Below, one piece after another: positions 1 to 9,370 of a DNA stretch of 64,000 bases. Both the position numbers and the translations under genes were made by a program. The notes beneath the pieces were generated by a model. That model ran no database searches. It saw only the letters and a program-made list of their open reading frames with translations, and was not told the DNA's origin. The DNA lies in the NCBI GenBank assembly GCA_903915035.1, contig CAIWRI010000102.1:35004-99003 (forward strand). Reading direction: 5' to 3'. Numbering within the stretch: position 1 is the stretch's first letter; each line of letters opens with the position of its first letter. The DNA comes from an uncultured Nitrosomonadales bacterium. GTDB taxonomy: Bacteria; Pseudomonadota; Gammaproteobacteria; Burkholderiales; Gallionellaceae.

Positions 1-71
1 AAGCATCAGGGGCGCATCAAACGCAATTGATCTTGAAGCTATTGCGCAATTTTCAGTCAAGAGTAGTTTGA

Positions 72-1121
72 TTAGGGAGAGGAGATTTTCACAGCGTCAA
101 TTATGTTACCGACAAAGGCGCGCATGCAATGTTTTGTCTCATAACTGTGAAAGGCGTTTTTCGCCAGTCTGCTGGCTAATTCTTTGTCGCTTAATAACCT
201 TTCTATTGCACTCTGCATGGCTACACTGTCTCCGCGAGGAATGAGCAAAGCGTTAATGCCGTTGATCAAATAATCTTCGATGGTCGGGGTTTGCGTGACG
301 ACCAGAGGCTTGCAATATGCCATGGCTTGGACAAGCACCATCTGTCCGGCAGATATGTCCGATACGGCCAGCGGAACCACTACGATAGCGGCATTGCGCA
401 ATTCCTCGACATAACAGTCATCGTAGCAGTTCTTGAGCACAGTGATATTGGGGGTGCTTACACAGCCGGCTAATGCTATTTCAGAGTCGCATACCACATG
501 CAACGGGTGATCAATGAGATTAAAGACTTCAAATAAAGTCTGATAATCCCTGCCCGATCGTCCGGCACTGAAGACAGGTGCATCAGGGGCTGAATTACCG
601 CAAGTTGCGAAATTTTCTTCGTACCCGTTTATGTAAAGCCCATAAGGTATGTATTTGAACAGATTTTGTGCGTATGGGAACAGGATTCTATAACGGGTGA
701 TTTCCAGTCCTGAAAAACAGATAATCCCGTCAACGAGCGCGAAGACACGACCAAAATAGAAGCGGCGCAGGATATCCAAAATGGGATTCTGGCGCCTTGT
801 ATAGATGAATCCCAACAGATAAATGCGGGGTTTACGCCGCAACAGTATGCGTCGCACCAGGCCGAAAACGAGTGCTTCCAGATGCGACCCCACTACGACT
901 GCATCGGGATGAGGGTTGGACAGAAGCAGTGAATGCCAAGCCGACTTTAGTGCAAACAGCCCCAGTTTTGGCCAACCGACAAGTAGTAGCCAGATTCGGT
1001 AGTGGTACCTGAAGGATATCCTGTCCGAAAATATCTTATGTTCAACCTTGAGATCGCGCAGCGCCTGTCCAAACGGAGAGTTTGATGCGTCTTTGCCGAA
1101 AGTCAGGAAGAAATGAATCAT
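72..1121 (-). CDS. Glycosyltransferase, GT4/group 1-like
   Basis: A 349-residue cytosolic or membrane-associated sugar transferase, probably adding one sugar to a lipid-linked EPS or O-antigen precursor. The C-terminal half has the Rossmann features of GT-B enzymes: an FSAGRSGRDY strand-loop at about residues 184-193 (the usual 'G-R-dyk-L' start of the donor domain), and a segment at about 257-274 (SAGQMVLVQAMAYCKPLV) equivalent to the 'glplvllEAma-gkPvi' donor-binding region, though the usual EX7E motif is degenerate (Q instead of the first Glu). The N-terminal acceptor domain has no recognisable specificity signature. It lies alone on the minus strand next to a broken acyltransferase. Sugar and acceptor cannot be told from sequence. 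Confidence 0.8.
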   Translation of the reverse strand: MIHFFLTFGKDASNSPFGQALRDLKVEHKIFSDRISFRYHYRIWLLLVGWPKLGLFALKSAWHSLLLSNPHPDAVVVGSHLEALVFGLVRRILLRRKPRIYLLGFIYTRRQNPILDILRRFYFGRVFALVDGIICFSGLEITRYRILFPYAQNLFKYIPYGLYINGYEENFATCGNSAPDAPVFSAGRSGRDYQTLFEVFNLIDHPLHVVCDSEIALAGCVSTPNITVLKNCYDDCYVEELRNAAIVVVPLAVSDISAGQMVLVQAMAYCKPLVVTQTPTIEDYLINGINALLIPRGDSVAMQSAIERLLSDKELASRLAKNAFHSYETKHCMRAFVGNIIDAVKISSP

Positions 1122-1309
1122 TTAAGCACACCCTATATTATTTTTTCCACTTATTTGGTTAAAACTACCGTTTATAGGCAGTTCGATTGACTTTCATCTT
1201 TTGATTCATGCTGGTTAAGTTGGGCGTTGGAGACAGTTTTAGTTAATTCTATCGTCCACAATGTGCTGTTATTTTTATCAATCGGGTTGGGTTATACGAA
1301 ATGAGTCAT

Positions 1310-2442
1310 TTATTTTGGAAGTATTTCTTGAGAGCAAGTTTGAGTTGATTCGTTTGCCATGGAATATAACAGTAACATCCTCGTTTGATTGACATAGTGC
1401 CCCTTCAGCTTTAGGGCATGCTTCTCTAAGAAATTCCAGGAAAGTGCGGCAAGTACTAAAGTAACTACACTCGAAATAATCACCATGGAAAACACGGATA
1501 CACCTGGCAGCAATGCAGCAGCTGATTGCTGAACAGGGAATGTGCATAAATATAAAAACCATACGAATAATCACCCAGTTTATTGTATTCCCTTAATATG
1601 CCAGAGGGGATGTAAGCGACATAAAACAAAAGATAAGCCAGATTTACTACGTATACGATGATGAAAAAATTTCGATTGAGGGTCGCCAACAGAAAAGTGA
1701 TCATAAATATAAAAAAAATGAAATGCGATAGAACGATCCGATTCTTGAGTATAAAAAAAGCCGATCCTGTAAAGAACATAAAAAACAACCATATAAAGTG
1801 ATTATTGGCTGTTATGTTGAAATGTCCCAGGAAAACCAAAAGACAACTTATTGCTGTACCAGAGATTACAGTGCCCTTGAAAACCTGTGATCGATATTTC
1901 GGCATTACGTGTAAGCATGCCCAAGTAATTGCCAGTGTAACGTACATTATTATTTCATAGGGAATTGTCCATAGCGAACTATTGACAGTATTTTTGTAAG
2001 GCTTGTGTGCAAAAAATTCAGGTAGTTCGTAGGCGTAACCCGTAATCAATATCAGATATTTCAGAAGATATTTGTAAAGCTTATGGTCTTCGAAATAGGA
2101 GGGCCATGCTAATGTAGTAAAAAACGAGCCGAGGCCAATAACTGTCAGAAAATGCATCGCGAAAAGCGCTGGAAATATTCTCAAAACCCTGGCCCATACA
2201 AATTCAATTGTGCTTTGCCTTGTCAGAAGACTGGTTGTAACAAGAAACCCGCTAGTTAAAAATAATATATCAACAGCGATTGAACCCATAGTCATGCCCA
2301 AGCTACCTTGAAATGGTTCGGCATTCCCCGTGCCAATAGCCAACGCAAAACTATGGGTTACCAGCACTGCATACGCGGCAAGCATTCGGATAAGATTGAA
2401 GTTATTGTTTCTACCCTGCGTGAAATTTGAAAACTTCATCAT
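1310..2442 (-). pseudogene. O-acyltransferase (acyltransferase 3, OafA-like), frameshifted
   Basis: An integral-membrane acyltransferase of the family that O-acetylates surface polysaccharides. The frame starting at 2442 has the family N-terminus: NFNLIRMLAAYAVLVTHSFA with the conserved Arg19 and His30, then about nine hydrophobic helices. It reads through YSYGFYIYA and then leaves the family sequence, stopping at about 1480. The expected continuation (FPVQQSAAALLPGVSVFSMV and LSWNFLEKHALKLK, typical of the last helix and tail) is in another frame and runs to 1310. The break falls at about 1541-1542, where two bases appear extra, or one lost. Both halves are otherwise well preserved, so this is either a recent inactivation or a sequencing error. 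The gene is visibly more AT-rich than its neighbours, which suggests transfer. Confidence 0.85.
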
Positions 2443-2773
2443 AGTTGTCCAATCTATGAAATTTAAAAATGGAATATTAAAAAAATTTCCTGATGTGGGT
2501 TTACTAAGTAACAGCCTTAACTAAATTAGGAATATTCTGATAAAAATTAATATTTTCCCTAATATAATTAATGCTTTACAATTTGTTGTGGATAAAGGCA
2601 TAATACATTATATTTTTGAATAGCGTTATGAAACTTATTTTTGATGAGTCTTAATGTAGTGGAAGTCGCTGTATTTGATATTTTCAAGATAAACCATATT
2701 AAATCCGAATTAAAGTCATGCATAGTAATGATTTATATCACTGACTTGTGCATGTAAAAAATGGAATAATCAC
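2443..2773. other. AT-rich intergenic region between divergent genes
   Basis: This 331-base spacer separates the minus-strand acyltransferase pseudogene from the plus-strand TPR gene, so it should hold two divergent promoters. It is very AT-rich. I found no convincing -35/-10 pair, no sigma-54 element, no hairpin with a T-run and no ORF with a ribosome binding site. Confidence 0.5.
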
Positions 2774-3580
2774 ATGAGATTTATTTTACTTGCTCTGCTA
2801 ATATTCAATACATGCGCACGGGCAGACCCGGTAAAAAACTTATCTGAACTTGCGTTGCTGCCGCATTATTGCTGGGGAACTCAACAGGTTCGTGAAGTTA
2901 GTAAAGACCCAACGCCTATTGAACAGTACGTGGCGATTTATGGGTTCACATATTATCATCTTCATCATTACTGCTGGGCTTTAAACACCGAGAATAATGC
3001 GATCAGAATGCACAACCAAGGCATCTTGACTTACTCACTTGATGACTATAAGTACGTTCTGGATCGTGCCCCGTCATCCTTTGTCTTTCTTCCTGAGATT
3101 TATACAAGCAGAGCGAGAGTGTTTTTTATTTTAAAGCGAGATGCGGAAGCTGCAATGGATCTTGTTAAAGCCATCCAAATGAAGCACAGTTATGCTCCTG
3201 CCTATGCGAGATTGAGTGAATATTATCAAAGGATAAACGACAAGAAGGATGCAATAAAAACGCTTGAAGATGGGCTAAGCAACGTCAGTGATCCTAAAGT
3301 AATTACTTTCTTTATCAGAAGACTTAAAGAGATGGACTCGGTTTACCAAGGCACACCAGGTAGCTCCCTTCCTAAAGAAATCAAATCCGATCAGGGAAAA
3401 AAACCGGGCGATCTGTTTGAAAAAATGGAGAGTGCTGGTAACGACCAGGCTGCTACGCTTGGAACAACACCTATTTCAGCAAAATTCTCAACAGACAATA
3501 TACCACCCGACCTTGCCCGGAAGGGTATTACGGTGGATCAGTCCGCCAAACCCAATTCATATTGCCGATTTTGTCCATAA
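2774..3580 (+). CDS. Secreted TPR-repeat protein with HYCW motifs
   Basis: A 268-residue protein with a probable signal peptide (MRFILLALLIFNTCARA, cleavage before DP). Residues about 80-195 are helical and TPR-like: a segment ending in LDRAPSSFVFLPEIYTSRAR, then AAMDLVKAIQMKHSYAPAYA and KKDAIKTLEDGLSN. The N-terminal part carries two copies of HYCW (31-34 and 65-68), and the C-terminus ends SYCRFCP. TPR proteins with an 'LHHYCW' motif are familiar from betaproteobacterial polysaccharide clusters, but I know of no assigned function. Periplasmic scaffolding of polysaccharide assembly is an inference. It precedes the Wzx-like flippase by about 120 bases. The ribosome binding site is weak (GGAAT). 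Confidence 0.7.
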   Translation: MRFILLALLIFNTCARADPVKNLSELALLPHYCWGTQQVREVSKDPTPIEQYVAIYGFTYYHLHHYCWALNTENNAIRMHNQGILTYSLDDYKYVLDRAPSSFVFLPEIYTSRARVFFILKRDAEAAMDLVKAIQMKHSYAPAYARLSEYYQRINDKKDAIKTLEDGLSNVSDPKVITFFIRRLKEMDSVYQGTPGSSLPKEIKSDQGKKPGDLFEKMESAGNDQAATLGTTPISAKFSTDNIPPDLARKGITVDQSAKPNSYCRFCP

Positions 3581-3698
3581 TCAGTGATAAGCTGGCTAAC
3601 TGCCAGAATCTGCCATCAGTCTTTTCGTGCACCAGCTTGGTGTTAGCGAAAGCTGCCGAACGGGGATTTTCTGTATGGCGCACGCAGCAATGGAAACC

Positions 3699-5225
3699 AT
3701 GACACAGCAACATACTAGTAAGCAATGGAAGCATTGTATTGTTCGCCGTGCTTTTGTATTGCATGGCGATAATCTTGGTCATCGCGTGGTGCGTGGTGCG
3801 AGTTTCACCTTGCTAGGCATCGCCTTGCGTACTGTTATGACCATTGGTTCCGTATCTATTCTTGCACGCCTTCTTTTGCCCGCTGATTTTGGTTATCTCG
3901 CCATGGCGAGTGTGGTTACTGAGTTAGCTATGCTTTTCGGTAATTTTGGATTTGCTTCCGTATTGATACAACAACGTGTCATTAACCGCTTGCAAATAGA
4001 TACGGTGTTCTGGGCATCTGCGCTTCTTGGATTTTTTCTCACGATTGCTGTATTCCTTCTTTCATATGTTACCAGCTGGTTGTTTCATGAACCAATGGTC
4101 GGCCAGATAATGCGCGTCTTGTGTTTGAATTTTGCCATTGAAGGCCTAATCGTCGTCCATGGTGCCTTGATATCCCGTCTGATGCGATTTTACGCTGATT
4201 TCTGGATGCAATTTCTCTCCATGATGTGTCGTGTTTTAGTAACAATCGTATTCGCGTGGCAAGGTTACGGTGTGTGGAGCTTTGTGATTGGCACGCTGAC
4301 GGGTGGAGTATTCAGATTGGTGATAAATGTGCTGATGATTCCTTATAGGCCACGCTTGAGATTTAACTTACCTTATCTGAAGTCCACCTGGAAAACAAAT
4401 TCCAGTTATTTTGCCGGTGGGCTGCTTTTTTATGCCAATACGAATGTTGATTTGTTTCTTATAGGCCGCATGATCGGCGCCACCGCGCTGGGCTATTACC
4501 AAAATTCTCGCTCGCTAACCGATGAAGTGCGTTACCGAATATCAGCCCCCCTGCAGCGCGTGTTGTTTCCTGCCTTCTCTTCCTTGCAAGATAATACCGA
4601 ATGGCTTCAACTCGCAGTACTGCGCAGTGGTCGTTTGTTAGCTGCTTTTATATTTCCCATGGGTATCGGCATCGCGGCGACTGCAAATGAACTGGTGCCG
4701 ATCTTGTATGGTGAAAAATGGCTCGCGATGATTCCAGTAGTGAAGTTATTAGGTTTGAGTACTGCCCTAAAAGGCAGTACTGCTATCGTAACACCCTTGT
4801 TTAACGCCGCAAACAGAGTTGCACTTTCACTACGTTACAGTATTTTCGGCTCGATTATTGTTGTGCTATCCGTATTAGCAGCAAGCCCCTGGGGCATAGA
4901 AGCAGTAGCCGGCGCCATTGCCTTGTCTGCTCTCTATTCATTAGTTGGCTATCGGGTTGGGCTTGGGCTCATCGGCTTAGGCTGGAGTTCTGTTTGGTCC
5001 ATGCTGGCCCCCCCCATGTTTGCATCTGCACTCATGTGGGGGGCGATAGAAGTTGCAAGGGTTTTATTAGCGGGCCATCTGGCGGGGTGGGCAAGTCTTG
5101 TCTGGTATATCACGCTGGGTGTTATTGTTTATACGCTGGTGCTTGTTCTGAGCTCCCCAATTTTTTTGGGTGATTTAAAAGCCGTACTCATAAAATTGCG
5201 GCCAACTGTCATCCAGTCAACATAA
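3699..5225 (+). CDS. Lipopolysaccharide/EPS flippase, Wzx-like (MOP superfamily)
   Basis: A polytopic inner-membrane protein of about 508 residues that probably flips undecaprenyl-linked oligosaccharides to the periplasmic face. The start of the conserved domain is clear: VVRGASFTLLGIALRTVMTIGSVSILARLLLPADFGYLA, the typical 'polysaccharide biosynthesis protein' N-terminus with an ARLL-P-FG-A loop after helix 1. Some 12-14 hydrophobic segments follow, and SLTDEVRYRISAPLQRVLFPAFS matches the mid-protein loop of the WzxC/AmsL branch. The start is uncertain: ATGs at 3627, 3675, 3690 and 3699 are in frame and none has a good ribosome binding site. I chose 3699 because the sequence before it resembles no family member. 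A second flippase-like gene in the window, murJ, is a different subfamily. Confidence 0.82.
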   Translation: MTQQHTSKQWKHCIVRRAFVLHGDNLGHRVVRGASFTLLGIALRTVMTIGSVSILARLLLPADFGYLAMASVVTELAMLFGNFGFASVLIQQRVINRLQIDTVFWASALLGFFLTIAVFLLSYVTSWLFHEPMVGQIMRVLCLNFAIEGLIVVHGALISRLMRFYADFWMQFLSMMCRVLVTIVFAWQGYGVWSFVIGTLTGGVFRLVINVLMIPYRPRLRFNLPYLKSTWKTNSSYFAGGLLFYANTNVDLFLIGRMIGATALGYYQNSRSLTDEVRYRISAPLQRVLFPAFSSLQDNTEWLQLAVLRSGRLLAAFIFPMGIGIAATANELVPILYGEKWLAMIPVVKLLGLSTALKGSTAIVTPLFNAANRVALSLRYSIFGSIIVVLSVLAASPWGIEAVAGAIALSALYSLVGYRVGLGLIGLGWSSVWSMLAPPMFASALMWGAIEVARVLLAGHLAGWASLVWYITLGVIVYTLVLVLSSPIFLGDLKAVLIKLRPTVIQST

Positions 5226-5240
5226 GTTTACAGGCACACT

Positions 5241-6422
5241 TTGACACACACATTACCACTCCCCTGGGACGACTTAAAAGATCGGTATGATGTTTCCATT
5301 ATCGTGCCGACTTACAACCGCGCGCACTATATCGAGGAATGCCTGGATAGCCTGCTAAATCAGACACGGGCCGCCATTGAAATCATTGTGATTGATGACG
5401 GTTCTGAGGACGACACCGCAGAACGTGTGAGCCGATACGGAAAACATATCCGCTACATCCAAAAGGCAAACGGCGGCAAGCCCGCGGCTGTAAATCTGGC
5501 ACTCACCCTTGTGCAAGGCAATCTGGTATGGCTATTTGACGATGACGACGTAGCCCTGCCGAATGCCATAGAGCATCGCGTTGCTGCTTTAAAGAACAAG
5601 CCTGATGCCGGTTTTGTCTATAGCCCTTATAGCTGGGGATCCGATGGGGCAGATAAGCGAATTGTTCGAGGTTGTCTAAATAATGCCCAATTTTTTGAGG
5701 AAGATAGGCTATTTGCAGAGCTGCTTAAAGGCTGCTTTTTTTCCTTAAACAGCGCCTTAGTGCGAGTTGAGGCATATCACCTTGCAGGGGAATTTGATGT
5801 TTCCTTAATTGCTTCTGAAGATTATGATATGTTGATCCGTTTGGCGCGAATTTTTAAGGCAGCCTATTCGCCTGAACCTAGCTTTCTTGCCCGGAAGCAT
5901 ATAGGTGATCGGGGGGCAAAAGGGCATCGAACTCCTTGGTATGCAAGAGCTAAGACATTTCAAAAGTATGATCGCCAAGTTGGGCTGAAATTTCGAAACG
6001 CTTTAGCGCTAGGCGAATATCTTGTGCCGAATCACACCGCCATCGTCTCAATTGAGCAAATGCGACCGGCTCTGTTAGCACGGATGGCAGTGATGGCAGG
6101 AAAAGGGTGCATCGCCGAAATGTTTGAAGACCTGCAAGCCGCTTTGGCAACACTTGAGCAAGGCCAGCTTCTGAACGCTAATGAAACTAGCCAGATTAGC
6201 TCCGCAATTTGCATAGGTTATGCATATGCGGCCATTGAAGCCAACTTTCCCGCTTTCAAGCGCCATGTGGCTGAACTCCGTAAAGTAGATCCGGCTAAGC
6301 AAGTCGAGCAGGCGATTGCCAAGGGATTCTTCCGTCTCGCAAAGTCCTACCCTGGCAGCGTGAACGAGCGGGCTCGCAAACTTTTTATTTCGATTAATAT
6401 TTGGATAAGGCTTTACGACTAG
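5241..6422 (+). CDS. Family 2 glycosyltransferase (FDDDD type)
   Basis: A 393-residue GT-A inverting glycosyltransferase. The catalytic domain shows VSIIVPTYNRAHYI, the nucleotide-binding IIVIDDGS, and the metal-binding motif in WLFDDDDVALP (about residues 95-105), followed by an SEDYDMLIRLA segment typical of the acceptor/catalytic-base region. About 150 C-terminal residues are helical and unassigned. It is co-linear over its whole length with the GT at 11724-12929: NGGKPAAVNLAL versus NGGKASAVNFGL, FDDDDVALP in both, GSDGADKRIVRG versus GQDGADGSIVRG. The start codon appears to be TTG at 5241, 16 bases after the flippase stop. Substrate unknown. Confidence 0.83.
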   Translation: MTHTLPLPWDDLKDRYDVSIIVPTYNRAHYIEECLDSLLNQTRAAIEIIVIDDGSEDDTAERVSRYGKHIRYIQKANGGKPAAVNLALTLVQGNLVWLFDDDDVALPNAIEHRVAALKNKPDAGFVYSPYSWGSDGADKRIVRGCLNNAQFFEEDRLFAELLKGCFFSLNSALVRVEAYHLAGEFDVSLIASEDYDMLIRLARIFKAAYSPEPSFLARKHIGDRGAKGHRTPWYARAKTFQKYDRQVGLKFRNALALGEYLVPNHTAIVSIEQMRPALLARMAVMAGKGCIAEMFEDLQAALATLEQGQLLNANETSQISSAICIGYAYAAIEANFPAFKRHVAELRKVDPAKQVEQAIAKGFFRLAKSYPGSVNERARKLFISINIWIRLYD

Positions 6423-6555
6423 GTGGATAGCATAGTGGAACTTGAATTTATCTCAAGTAATTTATTAAAAGTAATCGCATCTCAATTATGCATAAATCAA
6501 TGCAGACCTAGATCGATTGCAGTTTACTATTTCTACATTATTTAATTGGATTTCT

Positions 6556-7536
6556 ATGGACATTCCTAGCCCGTACCGAGTATCCCTTGTAATCCCCGTG
6601 TTTTGCGGAGAGAAAACACTTCCCTCATTGATTGGGGAGACAGCTCCATTGACTTTTGAGCAAACTTCGCCTGGCGGAAACTGTTTTGTGATCTGTGAAG
6701 TCCTCTTGATCCATGATTGCGGACCTGACCAGTCAGATAAGGCTTTGGAAGATCTCAGCGTCGAACATTCGTTTGTGCGACCTGTGTGGTTGACACGGAA
6801 TTACGGGCAGCACGCCGCGACTTTAGCTGGCATGGCGAGTGCGACCGGTGATTGGGTCGCGATCATTGATGAGGATGGACAACAAAATCCGGTAGACATC
6901 GGCCTTATGCTCGATTATGCTTTGGCTGGATCATTCCAGCTCGTTTATGCTAAACCAACTAATACGCTCCCTCACGGCTGGCTGCGTAATGCTGCGAGCC
7001 GCACTGCCAAGGCTATTTCTGCGAAGGTACTGGGGAACAAAGCAATTGGTAATTTCAATAGCTTCCGCCTGATAGATGGTGAGATCGCTAGGACTTTGGC
7101 AGCTTACTGTGGTAACGGTGTCTATCTCGACGTAGGGCTTTTTTGGATCACCGGGCGCATCGGGCACTGCCCGGTTCATTTGAGAAATGAGTTAGGCAGA
7201 CCCTCTGGGTATTCCTACTTTAAACTGTTCGGACATTTTTGGAACCTGATTCTTACCACCGGCACGCGCCCACTAAGACTGATTACTTTGATGGGGTTTT
7301 TCTCCGTGGTATTAGCCATTGTCATTTCGGGTTATGCGATTTATGGTAAATTTTATGGAAACATTCCTGTACAGGGCTGGACATCCCTGCTGATTGTCGT
7401 ATCATTTTTCTCAGGAAGTATCCTGACAGCGCTTGGCGTAATCGCCGAATATCTGGCCGTCACGATGGGCATAGTCATGGGTAAGCCCCTGTATGTGGTT
7501 AGCAGCAAACCGACACGATCGGTGATCCGAAAATGA
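6556..7536 (+). CDS. Polyisoprenyl-phosphate glycosyltransferase, GtrB/DPM1-like
   Basis: A 326-residue family 2 enzyme that should transfer a sugar from a nucleotide donor to undecaprenyl phosphate on the cytoplasmic face. Evidence: an N-terminal GT-A domain (YRVSLVIPVFCGE, RNYGQHAATLAGMASATGDW, IIDEDGQQNPVDI), the gtrB/ArnC signature 'D-D-l-Q-P', and two C-terminal transmembrane helices (GFFSVVLAIVISGYAIYG; SFFSGSILTALGVIAEYLA). The ATG at 6556 is preferred over an in-frame TTG at 6517 because the conserved domain begins right after it. The stop overlaps the next gene by four bases (ATGA). A GtrA-like flippase lies downstream at 9367, supporting a GtrB role. Confidence 0.84.
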   Translation: MDIPSPYRVSLVIPVFCGEKTLPSLIGETAPLTFEQTSPGGNCFVICEVLLIHDCGPDQSDKALEDLSVEHSFVRPVWLTRNYGQHAATLAGMASATGDWVAIIDEDGQQNPVDIGLMLDYALAGSFQLVYAKPTNTLPHGWLRNAASRTAKAISAKVLGNKAIGNFNSFRLIDGEIARTLAAYCGNGVYLDVGLFWITGRIGHCPVHLRNELGRPSGYSYFKLFGHFWNLILTTGTRPLRLITLMGFFSVVLAIVISGYAIYGKFYGNIPVQGWTSLLIVVSFFSGSILTALGVIAEYLAVTMGIVMGKPLYVVSSKPTRSVIRK

Positions 7537-8486
7537 CCGTAGCCTGGGTCTTTGGAAGCAACGGGTTATTGGGCGCCGCGTTGTGTCGTGTGCTGCGCAG
7601 CAATGGCACGAAGTTGTTTTTTCCCGCAGAACGCTTTTGCTGGAATAATAGCCATGAACTTTTCGATCAGGTTGCGGCCGCTGTTCCGGCGTTTGCTGCA
7701 CAAGTTGGCGCGGCTGAGCGATGGGAAATTTACTGGGCCGCTGGTGTCGGTACAATGAGCAGTTCGGCGGACATATTTGTGCCGGAAACACGCACTTTGT
7801 CGTTAGTACTACGGCTGCTTGAATCTGAACCACGTCTTCTGCCCATGTATGGAACCTTGGCGTTTGCCAGTTCTGCTGGCGCAATCTATGCCGGGTCATT
7901 GGACGATATTATTACTGAGAATACTGTCCCCGCGCCGGCGACTGCTTACGCGCGTGCGAAACTCGGGCAAGAAGATCAGATTCGCGCATTTGCGTTTGCG
8001 AATGATGGGACCACGGCTATCATTTTCAGGCTTTCAACGCTCTACGGTCCGGGGCAAACTGCAGAAAAGAAACAGGGTCTTCTGAGTTATATTGCGCGCA
8101 GCATTTTGAGGAATCAGCCAATACAGCTTTACGTGCCGTACGATACGATCCGCGACTACATCGCGGCCGACGATGCCGCCGCCGTAATGGTAACCGCAAT
8201 CCAAACAGGAAGTGAGAAATCGAGTGTTCTCATCAAGATTGTTGCATCTGAACAACCTGTGACGATTGCCGAGATCGTTTCGATTTTCAAGAGAGTTTCG
8301 CGGCGTACGCTGAGAGTTGTTACGAGCGGAAGCAAACTATCTGGCCTCTATTCTCATCGCGTGCAATTTCGATCGATAGCATTACCAGAATTCAACAGGG
8401 TGCCAATAAAAAGCCTCCCGGTTGGTATTTTCCAGCTAATGACGGCAGAGCGTGCTGCTTTCGCGGAGGGGCGAACTCGGAGGTAA
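7533..8486 (+). CDS. NAD-dependent epimerase/dehydratase (extended SDR)
   Basis: A 317-residue Rossmann enzyme that probably epimerises, reduces or dehydrates an NDP-sugar. The cofactor loop GSNGLLG is at residues 9-15 and the active-site pair is YARAK at about 140, with FASSAGAIYAGS supplying the catalytic Ser. RLSTLYGPGQ and RDYIAADDAAAVMV are typical of the sugar-nucleotide branch. It is translationally coupled to the upstream GtrB-like gene, so it likely makes or modifies the sugar that enzyme transfers. Its last codons overlap a strong Shine-Dalgarno sequence for a GTG at 8488 that leads only a very short frame (see findings). Confidence 0.82.
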   Translation: MTVAWVFGSNGLLGAALCRVLRSNGTKLFFPAERFCWNNSHELFDQVAAAVPAFAAQVGAAERWEIYWAAGVGTMSSSADIFVPETRTLSLVLRLLESEPRLLPMYGTLAFASSAGAIYAGSLDDIITENTVPAPATAYARAKLGQEDQIRAFAFANDGTTAIIFRLSTLYGPGQTAEKKQGLLSYIARSILRNQPIQLYVPYDTIRDYIAADDAAAVMVTAIQTGSEKSSVLIKIVASEQPVTIAEIVSIFKRVSRRTLRVVTSGSKLSGLYSHRVQFRSIALPEFNRVPIKSLPVGIFQLMTAERAAFAEGRTRR

Positions 8487-8668
8487 AGTGAACGTCCTGG
8501 TACTCTTCAGTGCATGACTAATGAGCGGCCCGGTGATTTTCCACGATTGGCATTTTTAGTTTTCCTGACGCATTGATATATAAAATGAGTCGGAGGCGGA
8601 CTTCCTGCTAAGCCTTGGCACGGCTACAGGGGGCAGGTCAGGGGCTCAATTACTTTTGGAACCAAATC

Positions 8669-9370
8669 ATGAATGAAGCGGAGTTTGATAAGTTTGCAAA
8701 CGAATACTATGCTTTGCATGCGGCCGGCATCACGGCGTCCGGTGAGGGGCCTGAGTATTTCGCTGAATACAAGATAAGGGACATCGCGCTCGAATATGAG
8801 CAACATTTCTCACAGGTGGACGTGCCAGTGAAGATTCTCGATTTCGGCGCCGGTATTGGCGGCTCCATACCGTATGTGCAGAAGCATTTTGCCAGCGCAC
8901 AGCTGACTTGTCTGGACTTATCGAGGCGCAGTTTGGAAATTGCGGAAAAACGGTTTCCATTACTCGCGGAATATGTCCACTTCGATGGAGCGCATATTCC
9001 CTTTCCGTCGGAACACTTCGACATAGCTTACGCAATGTGTGTCTTTCATCATATCGACCACGCCGAGCATATTTCGTTACTTAAGGAATTGCGTAGGGTA
9101 ATCCGGCCCGGTGGCAGCCTATTTATATTTGAACACAATCCCTATAACCCTCTGACCGTTCGTGTTGTCAATAATTGCCCGTTTGACGAGAATGCCCGAC
9201 TAATCCGCGGAGTCGACATGAAGCGTCAACTGTTGGCTGCAGGATTTTCCCGTCCAAAAATCCGGTACAGGATATTTTTCCCCCGCATTATGCGGGCGCT
9301 ACGATCATTGGAAAAAGCACTTACTTGGTTACCATTCGGTGGGCAGTACTATGTGCGATCTCGCAAATGA
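8669..9370 (+). CDS. SAM-dependent methyltransferase, class I
   Basis: A 233-residue methyltransferase (Methyltransf_11/25 type). Motif I is ILDFGAGIGGSIPYV (about residues 55-69), motif II CLDLSRRSLEIAEKRFP, and the post-motif regions are IPFPSEHFDIAYAMCVFHHI and LRRVIRPGGSLFIFEHNP. I chose ATG 8669 rather than an in-frame TTG at 8615 because the preceding residues are not family-like. Its stop overlaps the GtrA-like start (ATGA at 9367-9370). Given the neighbours, a lipid-linked or nucleotide sugar is the likely acceptor, but this is inference. Confidence 0.83.
   Translation: MNEAEFDKFANEYYALHAAGITASGEGPEYFAEYKIRDIALEYEQHFSQVDVPVKILDFGAGIGGSIPYVQKHFASAQLTCLDLSRRSLEIAEKRFPLLAEYVHFDGAHIPFPSEHFDIAYAMCVFHHIDHAEHISLLKELRRVIRPGGSLFIFEHNPYNPLTVRVVNNCPFDENARLIRGVDMKRQLLAAGFSRPKIRYRIFFPRIMRALRSLEKALTWLPFGGQYYVRSRK

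Noticed and set aside
1278..1574. 98-codon minus-strand frame at the end of the acyltransferase
   Set aside because: It overlaps the real C-terminal frame of the broken gene in a third frame and has no family resemblance.
7411..7899. 162-codon antisense frame opposite the GtrB-like and epimerase genes
   Set aside because: It is a shadow of the coding strand; composition is rich in His/Arg/Gln with no recognisable fold.
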